NCBI GenBank assembly: GCA_963965975.1
Contig: OZ014421.1
Span: 687,001-751,000 of the forward strand
Direction of reading: 5' to 3'
Origin: Xestospongia bergquistia
Lineage: Eukaryota > Porifera > Demospongiae > Haplosclerida > Petrosiidae
DNA length: 64,000 bases
The first letter of the stretch is position 1, and every line of letters begins with the position of its first letter. Under the pieces are notes generated by a model that was given only the letters and a program-made list of their open reading frames with translations, had not been told where the DNA came from and made no database searches. The translations under genes and the position numbers were made by a program. This document shows positions 22,532 to 31,929 of the stretch, piece by piece.

Positions 22532-23563
22532 ATGTGTTTTCCAGGCTGTTTACTTGTCTTTCTTGTCCTTCTAATAAGCTGTTCTGTTGAGGGATCCTCT
22601 TATTGTATGACTGACTGTGACAATAATGGTCACAGACCATTCACTAAGTATGAAGCACTCTGTTGTTCTCTCTCAAATAAAGGAAATATTGTTCACATCA
22701 CTAAAGACAATGGTCGACCTGGTGTTGTAATATGTCCAGATACTATTCCAAAGTGGTGTCCCCATGAGACGTCATGCTACAACATACTACTGTTGAATTA
22801 TACTGCTACCTCAGGTTATTATAATATAACATTATCTAATGGTAGTCGGGTTGAAGTGTACTGTGATATGGAGGGTAGTCATTGTGATGGAGAGGGAGGC
22901 TGGACAAGAGTAGCATTTGTTAACATGAGTGTACCTGGTTCGTCTTGTCCACCTGGACTAGTACAATATGATAGGATCTTTACTACCAGCTTATGTTGGA
23001 TTAATAATAATTACATTGGTTGTAACTCTGCTTTCTTCTCTACCTATGGTCTCAACTATACCAAGGTATGCGGTCGAGTTAGAGGATATCAGTATGGAAG
23101 TTTAGATGCCTTTATCTGTGACATTGCTAATGTTGTCAATAGTGATTGTTTTAATTCTGAAATAAGAGTATATGGAGTGACTTTGACTTACAGTAAAAAA
23201 CCTCGTAAACATATTTGGACTTATACTGGAGGTACTGAAGAACAAGGAACAAATGGATTTTATTGTCCTTGTAATAATGGCAGTCAATATGCAAACTATA
23301 CTGCACCATTTGTTGGTAACAATTATTACTGCGAATCTGGACGCCGTCAAGGTAGTAATGCCTTATGTTCTGACGATCCTCTTTGGGATGGTCAAAATTG
23401 TCCTGGACGTGAGGCTACCTGTTGTACTTCACCAAAGTTGCCATGGTTTGTTAGGACATTAAATGAGACAGTTAATGATGATATCGAGTTGATCACATGC
23501 GGACGCAATAGTATACACATTTATGGCAGTCCTCTTGACATTGTTGAAGTGTACATTAAATAA
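22532..23563 (+). CDS. secreted cysteine-rich fibrinogen-like protein F, intact
   Basis: The start is placed at 22532 (MCFPGCLLVFLVLLISCSVEG), where the family signal peptide begins, not at the in-frame ATG 69 bases upstream; this gives 343 residues. Landmarks: SSYCMTDCDNNG, CPDTIPKWCP, SGYYNITLSNGSRVEVYCDM, GGWTRVAFVNMS, VCGRVRGYQYG, HIWTYTGG, CPC, FVGNNYYCESG, DPLWDGQNCPG, CC...LPWFVRTLNET and DIVEVYIK. It has an extra short insertion (IANVVNSD) after the GYQ segment compared with B and D. N-glycosylation sites are frequent. It is the last member of the array on this side and its function is unknown. Confidence 0.86.
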   Translation: MCFPGCLLVFLVLLISCSVEGSSYCMTDCDNNGHRPFTKYEALCCSLSNKGNIVHITKDNGRPGVVICPDTIPKWCPHETSCYNILLLNYTATSGYYNITLSNGSRVEVYCDMEGSHCDGEGGWTRVAFVNMSVPGSSCPPGLVQYDRIFTTSLCWINNNYIGCNSAFFSTYGLNYTKVCGRVRGYQYGSLDAFICDIANVVNSDCFNSEIRVYGVTLTYSKKPRKHIWTYTGGTEEQGTNGFYCPCNNGSQYANYTAPFVGNNYYCESGRRQGSNALCSDDPLWDGQNCPGREATCCTSPKLPWFVRTLNETVNDDIELITCGRNSIHIYGSPLDIVEVYIK

Positions 23564-24038
23564 TCATGAGATTTGCACACAGTATTTTTATAAGTGCATA
23601 TAAAATAACTGATTTCGCACATTTAATACAATATATTTCAATTTACTAATAGTCTAGTGATCTATTAATATTATATAGTAATGTTAACTTAGCACATAAT
23701 GATTTCTTTCATAAATGACATGTATGGATGGTGTCATATTAATAACAAGAATTTAACAATGACAATAATATTATAGCTATTATGATATTTACTACATAAT
23801 CAATACTGCAACATAAAGATAGTGTCCAACTAACTCTATCTGTTAGTGGTTGCATTAAGTGCTGTCTTTTGGTAGATAGTTAATGAAATGACGTGTTAGA
23901 ATTAGAAAAGGGTGTGTTTCTAATAGGGTTTGTCCTTGTAATTATTTAATAATTAATAATATTTATACTAGAACAAAACAGTATATTAAAAGTACTAGTT
24001 TTAAGAACACAATTTTACAATTTAAGGATTTTTTCAGT
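23564..24038. other. spacer between fibrinogen-like array and AIF1
   Basis: The first part keeps degenerate similarity to family spacer DNA (TAATGATTTCTTTCATAAAT near 23696). The remainder is the 3' flank of the convergent minus-strand AIF1 gene. No gene or clear repeat was seen. Confidence 0.5.
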
Positions 24039-25236
24039 TCAAGGCAAATCAGCTATGCTTTTCTTTGGAGGGATACCTTTGGGTCGCTCCTTTTCTTTCT
24101 TCTTTTCTTCAAACATGAGAATCCTAAATAAGACATACTGATATCAAAGAGGATTGATACTCTATTGCATCATATATTAAAGCAAGTTCTTCATTGATTC
24201 TCCAACATACATAATTCATAATTCAACATAACACTTTTTATTTCATATTATTCTTACAGTTTGAGAACACTACTCTTCTTTCCCAACATCATAGTAAGGA
24301 AATCAGGATAGTTAATAGTACCTGTGTATAAAATATATACACATATTATATATATTGTACTACATGTATTATTTACAAGTAAACCAATCTTACCTTTATT
24401 GGTGGTGTCAACCTCAGCAATCATTTTCTTCAATTCTAAATGTGTTTTTGCTTGTCCCAATTTCTCCATCATTCTCTTAAGCTCCATAATATCTGTAATG
24501 TTACATTACGTAGTACAGTTCAAAGTGCATAGTGTAATGTTAACAAGTGGTAACCTGATAATAGTGATAAAGATAATGCTAACCGCTGCTATAATTTTAA
24601 ATGTTCATAAATTTATTGGACATATGAATGGCTCATTGATTAAGACTAGAAAGTATTTGTTTATATTGAGTTTATACCAGAGACTAAGGTTTGTCTTGAG
24701 TATAAAGTGAGGTCAGTGAAGAACTATTCAAGGACTTCTTTTAAACACAATATATTACTTTACAACAATACTATACTTATCAATATTAACATTAATATTT
24801 AAGCCACTAACATAGAGTTGAACAAGCATAGTATATATATTATTTATAACATAATTGTAAGGGTATCTTTTTATAGTGACTTAAGAAATGTACATTAACT
24901 GATGTCCTTCACATTAAGGTATGGTTCTCTTGTATAAGTTATGCTCCCTAACTAATACTTACCAATATCACCAGAGTGATCCTCATCAAACTCCATAAAT
25001 TGTTCTACAGAAAACACACATTAATACATTAAAATCTAATACATGCACAAAGTACTTTTATACGCTTCCAGTCTATCAGCTAAAGGTACTTCGGCATCTT
25101 CATCATCATAATCACCACTAGTTAGAAATGACTGATACACATATAAATGTTATTATTATTTGGTAGTGTCATACCCTATTTATTTCATCCAGGTCATCAC
25201 TTTGTTTACTCTTTAACTGACCATATGCCTTTCCAC
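24039..25236 (-). CDS. AIF1: allograft inflammatory factor 1, EF-hand protein (first exon not resolved)
   Basis: Six minus-strand exons with GT-AG introns and matching phases: 25236-25175, 25131-25056, 25004-24963, 24492-24394, 24321-24258 and 24123-24039 (TGA at 24041-24039). The joined product follows animal AIF1/Iba1 end to end: [42 protein letters not shown]-hand 1 [20 protein letters not shown]; then [20 protein letters not shown]; then the second EF-hand region [20 protein letters not shown]; and the basic tail [17 protein letters not shown] ending IADLP. Family knowledge: a small cytoplasmic Ca2+- and actin-binding protein of phagocytic cells. The upstream end is incomplete: the 25236 exon begins in phase 1, so a few N-terminal residues lie in an upstream exon. 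A candidate start is the ATGG just before a weak GT within 25423-25613. Confidence 0.93.
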
Positions 25237-25422
25237 CTAATAATAATAGACAAAACTCATTACATATTCATTATGTTAATAATATAGGAAATGTAATCAT
25301 TATTCACTATATATTGACCACTGTCTTTAATAATAGCGTTTCACTGTATAGGCTGATATGATTGGTCCTACATAACTACATCACTAGACTAATACCAGTA
25401 CTGATGTTAGTTATATTAAATA

Positions 25423-27720
25423 TTAATGGTTTTTCAAACCCATACACACTTCAATAGGACTTCTATTACCACCATTACATTCAAGAAAATTAATATTGGC
25501 TTGCAGCAGCCACTTCTGTATGACCACACCCCCAATAACTGACTTGATATCAGCTCTTTTATTAACAATACCATTACTTAGAAATATGCTGGTGTTGGCA
25601 CCACACCAGTACACTATTTAAAAGTAATGTATTGTCTAATCTATTCCAATCATATAACTGTATTAACCATAGTATAATTACTCAATGATCTATCATATTT
25701 GTATTATTTACAATGAAACCTCTCTATAATGACCACTTTGGCACACTGTCCTTAGTATAAAGGTGTTCTTAATGTAAAGGTTTTATAATATACTAAAGCA
25801 TTAGTAGGGGACTAGAATAAGTATCCTCAATATAGAGGTTGTATAATACACTAAAGTATTAGTATGGGACTAGAACAAGTGTCCTCAATATAGAGGTTGT
25901 ATAATACACTAAAGTATTAATATGGAACTAGAACAAGTGTCCTCAATATAGAGGTTATATAATACACTAAAGTATTAGTATGAGACTAGAACAAGTGTCC
26001 TCAATATAGAGGATGTCTTTAATTCTGATGTAGGTTAATTCCATTACAAGCTAATACAAACATCAAACATGTTTATGTTTACTTAGTGTATTTGGTTATT
26101 ATTGATATCTAAACACAGTAATACAAGGAAGTGCCTTTCAATATCAGCACTGTAACAGTAATGTCCTTATACAGAAATATGACAGCATTGATTAACAGTG
26201 TCCTTATAAAGACAATTCTATTAACAGCACACTAATGTAAGACTATCCTTATATTGACATATATATGTACTACTACTAACTCCCTCTACAATCACTATTT
26301 GTTGTACAAATTACTAGAACTTACTATTGGATTGTCAGAAATAACAATATTAAACAAATACACCACAATAATTATATGGTATATTAAGGACATTTGTTTT
26401 CGTTCCATACTAATACTTTAGTGTGTTATTTAACCTCTATATTGATGACACCTCTATACTAAGACAATTTGTTATCAAAACTTTTATTATAGAAATGTCT
26501 TCAATTTCAATGTCTTATCTTTAAAACAATTGTAGGTAATATTTTTGGTTTGAGGCGCTATTATTAAGACAGGAAATACAGCATTACAATGAATCCACAC
26601 AAAAGTAGACACTTCAGACACTGTCCTTAGTGTCTAGAGGTGTTGTAAAGATGCTGCTTCAATATTGAATACATTAAAGTAACATTATAGGACTAGAACA
26701 GGTGTCCTCAATATAGAGGTTGTATAATACACTAAAGTATTAGTATGGGACTAGAACAAGTGTCCTCAATATAGAGGTTGTATAATAAACTAAAGTATTA
26801 GTATGGGACTAGAACAAGTGTCCTGAATATAGAGGTATTCTTAATTCAGAGGTAATGTAAAGTTGTTCACACAAATTGTAGACCTAATGTAACTCAATTG
26901 TTTTAAGACATGTGAACTACTTATGAGATAATGTATCTAAGACGATCCTAACATTCCCACTATCATTTAACTTAGTTAATATAATAATATACAATTTAGG
27001 TAGTCTATCTGCAGTCTGTAGTGATGGCAGTGATCTAACTGCATCATATACACTATTATCCATGACATGTATATCTTTCTATATATGCTGACAGACTGCT
27101 AAGTAGGTCTATAGAAATATAGATTAAAGCACCATTCAGTAAAAACTCAACATTGTATTTATTAGCTCACAATACAATCAGTAAAGACTAGTAGGGATAT
27201 CATAAATTCTTAACTGACCTTGATATTTTGCCATGATTTCCTTGCTCTGTTCACTGTCTCTCACTGCTATGAGCAGCCTTCCTGTTGACTTTAAAGGTGT
27301 GGCTGCTGACAAAGGAAGCACACGCCCATTGTCTGTATGCTTGTTTAAGAGTAGCTATAAAAATAGTGTTCATTGGATACTGTAAGTACATATATCTTAT
27401 TGCAGTTGAATTTCTGATTTTTTCAAATTACACACTCAATGACATGGATTGAATATTTCTAAACCCTAAATATAATAGCATGCAATAACATCTAATCTCA
27501 TGTAAGTAATTGTGTGGTTACATCCACAAAAGAGTAGCTACAAATCATTACTAAAAGTTTTTAATGTTCAGTAGATTTTACAATTGGTCTTGAAACAGTT
27601 AAGTGGGACTGTCAATAGCAAATTCACAGTAGACAACCACCATACTTGCTCACTTGACTCACACCTCTTCACTGTATTTGATCAACATATGAATACCAAA
27701 CTTGTTCAGTTTGACTCTGC
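25423..27720 (-). CDS. unrecognised gene, last three exons (5' part not found)
   Basis: Three exons join in consistent phase on the minus strand: 27720-27665 (acceptor TTGATTAG, donor GTGTGAGT), 27354-27219 (acceptor TTTTATAG, donor GTCAGT) and 25613-25423 (acceptor TTAAATAG, stop TAA). They give about 126 C-terminal residues, including RVKLNKFGIHMLIKYSEE, NGRVLPLSAATPLKSTGRLL, then EIMAKYQVYWCGANTS and VIGGVVIQKWLLQ. I do not recognise the family. The first exon found starts in phase 1, so more exons lie upstream; they may sit beyond the TRIM gene or inside unscanned spacer. The last intron is 1.6 kb and full of repeats. The gene ends 187 bases before the first AIF1 exon found, and splicing into AIF1 is not excluded. 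Confidence 0.6.
25711..26870. repeat. 58-bp tandem repeat arrays within an intron, possible pogo/Tigger-like element
   Basis: Cluster I (about 25780-26012) has four units of exactly 58 bases (equivalent GG positions 25780, 25838, 25896, 25954, 26012) containing ACTAAAGTATTAGTATGG and GTCCTCAATATAGAGG. Cluster II (26719, 26777, 26835) has the same period. An inverted copy lies at about 26400-26455. The left boundary reads TTACAATGAAACCTCTCTAT, like the terminal repeats of pogo/Tigger-class elements, and the right end near 26866 has only a degenerate complement. The element assignment is inference; the exact 58-base spacing is seen directly. Confidence 0.65.
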
Positions 27721-27852
27721 CTAATCAAAAGTCATTGTGACAGCTAACTAAATTAAAGCTGCCCTTGGGACTTTGTTTAGTATATACCAATTAGCAGTCA
27801 CAGCTGTTATCTACTCAGTTTATATGTGATATACACACTACACGGAAAAAAT

Positions 27853-28071
27853 TGATTAGTTGATTTAACCAATACATGGCTATTCAGGTTGCATATGCAA
27901 AAAGTAAACTTAATATTATTTTGATTACTAATGTGTTATGAAATTAGTGGTTATGTAGCTATATAAACAGTAGGACATTAGTAATGAAAACAGTATTATG
28001 CTTATTTTTTCGACAAAATAAGTTTGTAATTGCAACCTGTATAACCGAATAATGGTTAAATCAACTAATCA
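27853..28071. mobile_element. MITE with long terminal inverted repeats
   Basis: The left end begins TGATTAGTTGATTTAACCA and the right end is its complement, TGGTTAAATCAACTAATCA, ending at 28071. Similarity of the arms continues inward for about 60 bases (CAGGTTGCA...CAAA, then AAGT/ACTT). The total is 219 bases with no coding capacity. It separates the minus-strand gene ending at 27720 from the TRIM copy 5 start, and ends 74 bases before that ATG. A target-site duplication was not clear. Confidence 0.7.
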
Positions 28072-28077
28072 GTGTAT

Positions 28078-28144
28078 TATTACAATGATGTCACTATCAC
28101 AACTAGGCTACCACATGATCATATTCTAAATTTAGCCTTTAACA
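28078..28144 (+). promoter_or_regulatory. degenerate upstream block of TRIM copy 5
   Basis: It retains ACAATGATGTCACTATCACAA and CCACATGATCA from the block shared by the other TRIM copies, but lacks the CTGACCT repeats and the TTTCAG acceptor-like end. The MITE at 27853-28071 sits directly upstream and has replaced the rest. Confidence 0.4.
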
Positions 28145-30381
28145 ATGTCCTTCCTTAGTGTTGCTAGTGGACCTCTTAAACATGTAAGTAGTATATTATT
28201 GATAGGATTTGATATGACTGTCTACATACTTAGGCTAATTTGAGTTCTACTTGTTGTCTAAAATGTAATCAATCTTATCGTGATCCTCGTATGCTGTCTT
28301 GTTGTCACTCCTTCTGTACTCAATGTATCCAGTCTCTTATCAATGAAAGTACTGGAACTAACTCCATCACTTGTCCCTCTTGTCAATATATTGTGTCTGT
28401 ACCTAAAGGAGGAGTCACCTTTCTCCCTCGTAACCTTCGATTTGTCAACAAACAGAGTAACATTCTTAGTAAAATCAGGTCTACCCCGCCTCCTCCATGT
28501 GGATCATGTGGTGAGAATACTTCAGTAGCATACTGTACTGAATGTACAGATTTACTCTGTAAGCAATGTTGGGATGCACATCAATTAGTGCGTTTAACTC
28601 GTACACACATGTCCTTCACTCTGGAAGAAGCTCAGCATCTTTCACATGACAAAGTAGCTATAAACACTTGCCAAGATCATGCTAATCAGGAAGTTAAGTA
28701 TTATTGTGAAGAATGCACTGTTCCAGTGTGTGTTGAATGTACCATCGTTAATCACAATAGTCATCTTGTTACTGAAGCAACTAAACATGTAGAGAAAAGC
28801 AAAGAGTCTATTGAGGAACAATTCAAAGGTTTTCAGTTGCCTCAGCAGCAATTAAAGCAGCTTTTAATAACTGGAGAGAAGATAAAAGGTGCCATAAAAG
28901 CTTCTAAGCATGAGATAGACACAATTATACGCCAAACATTTGCCAATCTTCAACAGCTTCTTTGTCAACAGGAGAAGATTCTATTAGCTAAGAGTTGTGA
29001 GGTAGCTAATGCTAAGGAAGGCCGTCTGTCTCTTCAACTGCAAGGTATCCGTCATCTTCAGGAGGCTATGACTTACTGTCACAGTCTCTCAACCAGTGTT
29101 GTAGGAGAGTACAATGATGTTGAGTTACTATCAGTTGCTCACACACTACAAACTAGAGCTAACCAACTACAAAAGCAATATGCTAATACCTCTCTTGAAG
29201 TATGTGAGTCACCAACTATATCAGTAGATATTAATACAGATGAACTAGCTACAAAGATAGCAAATGTGGACATTACATTTAATGAGATATCTCCTAATAA
29301 TACAACAGTGGTGATGCCTTTTGGTTTTGCAGTGGGTAAAGAATTCAAGATTAAAGTAGTATCCAAAGATGAAAAAGGGAAGTCGTTATCTAAAGGAGGT
29401 GCAATAGTGAGTGGTAGACTTGTTCCAGTTGAAGAGAAAGCAACACCAATTGAAGCTAAAACCACAGATTGTGGTGATGGTACTTACCTTGTTTCCTTGA
29501 TGCCACAGCAGTTAGGACAGCACAATCTTTTTCTCACTATTATAGGTCAGTCTGTTCATGGTAGCCCCTTTATAGTTTCTGTAGCTGCTTCTCGAGATTA
29601 CAATACTATAAGAAACCCAGTACAGACTATTACTGAGATTAGCAAACCAGACTTTATAGCTTTTTCTGATAATGGTGATATGTTTGTCACTAGTTTTTAT
29701 AACCATTGCATATACATATATGACAACAATGGAAGAAAGAAAAAATCAATTGGCTCTTTTGGGACTGGTTCATTACACTTTAAAAACCCTGTGGGGATAG
29801 CTGTAAGTGGTGATGTAATGTATGTAGCAGAATATGGAGGTAATAGGATTCACAAGCTAACATTGGAAGGAAGATTTTTTGGCACTCTTGGTAGTGAAGG
29901 GTCTGGTGAAGGACAATTCCTTAATCCATTTACTTTGTGTATTGGTCCCGATGAAAGAATATACATTGCTGATCGTAGTAATAATCGTATCCAGGTATTT
30001 TACCAACATAAGACATTCTCTCACATAATTGATGGTAATGAATCAGGATTTAAGTATCCCAATGGCCTTTCATTTGATCCCTCTGGTCACCTTCATATAA
30101 CTTGTTATGATTCAAAGGTTGTCATTGTTGTAACTCCAAATGGTCAATTTGTTTGTCAGTATGGTAATTCTCACCTCTCTAAGCCACACGGTATAGCTAT
30201 TGATTCAGCTGGTAATTCACTTGTTGTGAACAGGAGAGGGGACTCTGTAGCTATTTTCGATCCACATGGCACTTTTATTCACTCAATTGAGGGCTTCAAA
30301 CGTCCAATAGGAGTAACTGTTACGTCTGATGGATCGGTGTGGGTATCTGATCAAGACAATAATAGACTTGTTAAGTACTGA
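28145..30381 (+). CDS. TRIM-NHL protein, intact, two exons (TRIM copy 5)
   Basis: Exons are 28145-28183 (13 codons, MSFLSVASGPLKH) and 28234-30381, with a 50-nt GT-AG intron identical to that of copy 4; the protein is about 728 residues. RING (CCLKC...SCCHSFCTQC...CPSC), B-box 1 (CGSC...YCTEC...CKQCWDAH) and B-box 2 (CQDHANQEVKYYCEECTVPVC...NH) all keep their ligands, although this is the most divergent copy there. Two segments lack residues found in the others: the B-box linker and the region before CQDH. A coiled coil, a filamin-type domain (GDGTYLVSLMPQQLG) and an NHL propeller ending NNRLVKY follow. It is separated from the other TRIM copies by the fibrinogen-like array and AIF1, so the TRIM cluster was split or expanded across them. 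The predicted role is an E3 ubiquitin ligase. Confidence 0.92.
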
Positions 30382-31929
30382 CAGTTATATATGTGACATA
30401 GCTATTTGTATTAACTTTATTTAAAGTTTCTACAATCTTGTTTTAATTATTTTATCAAAGGTACATTATTATTGATATAATGAAAGCACTGCAATAACAA
30501 TCATTTTAGGCAACAAACTCTTTTGCTATTACACTTAAAGGAATTGTACCTCAATATGAAAGGCAAAACAGCCTATAGCACCAAATAACTACTAATGCAG
30601 TCTGTTTACCCAGTAAGAATACTATTAGAGTATATAGTAAATGATGTTCATTTCCAGTGTGCATTTTTCTTTATACTGTGGTTCAATTTCTTTAAAAGGT
30701 ATCATCACATAGAAAAGATAATGGTTGTTTGTTGTGTACTTCATCTCCTTTTTTATAACAAAATTCTAAACATTATAGAGAGTGCATATATTCCTATGTG
30801 TTGTGTTGTCATTGCATAATTATCACATGATCTGAAATGTCTCCTGTACTATCACTAGTTGACGACTTAAAAATACCAGTAATGTATCATTGATATTCCT
30901 TATTGGGCAATTTGGGGTTTACCTGCTGTATAAAGTATGTCATCTTTAGTATCCTCTTGTCACTTTTTGTATAGTAAATTTATTTAGTCTACCTAATGTA
31001 CAGATCTCTGTTGTAAATTGTGTAAGAAAAACTTAAAAGGAAATCTGGATGGCATGATGACTAAGGATTAAATGAAGATGATGCTACAAAATGAACATTC
31101 TATGCTATAATGTTACTATATAAAAATTGCTGACAGAGCCATGGTCACAACTGTCATTACATATTGCAATTAAGATCACCCTCTAGTTAAGACCTACCTA
31201 TGTAGACAACACTATTATAGTCTAATGCAGAATTGTTTTGATATATCAATAATAAAAAATACTATAGCTGTAACCATATAACAATCTTATTATTTGATCT
31301 AAAACTATTTAAATACAGACTGTACTGTCATTTGTTTAGCACTTTTACTATAACTTCATTCTGTGAACTACATTTACTTCCAAATACACATGACCAAATA
31401 TGGTATTATAACCATAAAGTATCAAACATATAGTACTGTACTTGATAATACAGGGAAATGAGAAGTAGCTGTCATTATCACAATTCAAGAACATGATGCT
31501 CTTTCACACATTAAAACTATTATAAGTATTACAAACTCAAAGCATATTATAATATAATATTAATAATACTAGTGTTGTCAAAGCTATAACTTCCTCCAAA
31601 AATTAAAAATATTCATTCAATCAATTGTTTACAATGATATATAATTGTTTATTATCATAATCTCCCTCTTAACTGTTATGATTACATACCTTTGACAATA
31701 AATTAGTTGATTATAATTAAACTATTAATAATAAAACAGCTTTTATCGACAAAATACAAATAGTAATTATTAATCAGCAAATGAAAACAAATAATCATTC
31801 AATGTTAGTATACACTCAGTAAAGTACATGTATAAACATCATATTATCAAAAATCACACTCTATTTAATACTTTATAAAATACATACATTAACAAGTCAA
31901 ATAATATATCTACTGAAATACATTGTCAT
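30382..31929. other. convergent spacer between TRIM copy 5 and membrane protein P1
   Basis: About 30805-30840 is an orphan copy of the TRIM upstream motif (GTCATTGCATAATTATCACATGATCTGA). Farther on, about 30940-31060 has faint resemblance to RING/B-box coding DNA (ATCCTCTTGTCAC, TGTACAGATCT, TGTAAATTGTGTAAG), possibly a decayed TRIM copy. From about 31600 the sequence is the conserved 3' flank of the P family (ACCTTTGACAATAAATTAGT). Confidence 0.4.

Noticed and set aside
30595..30819. 74-codon open frame in the TRIM-P1 spacer
   Set aside because: No homology, composition like the spacer, and it overlaps an orphan TRIM upstream block.
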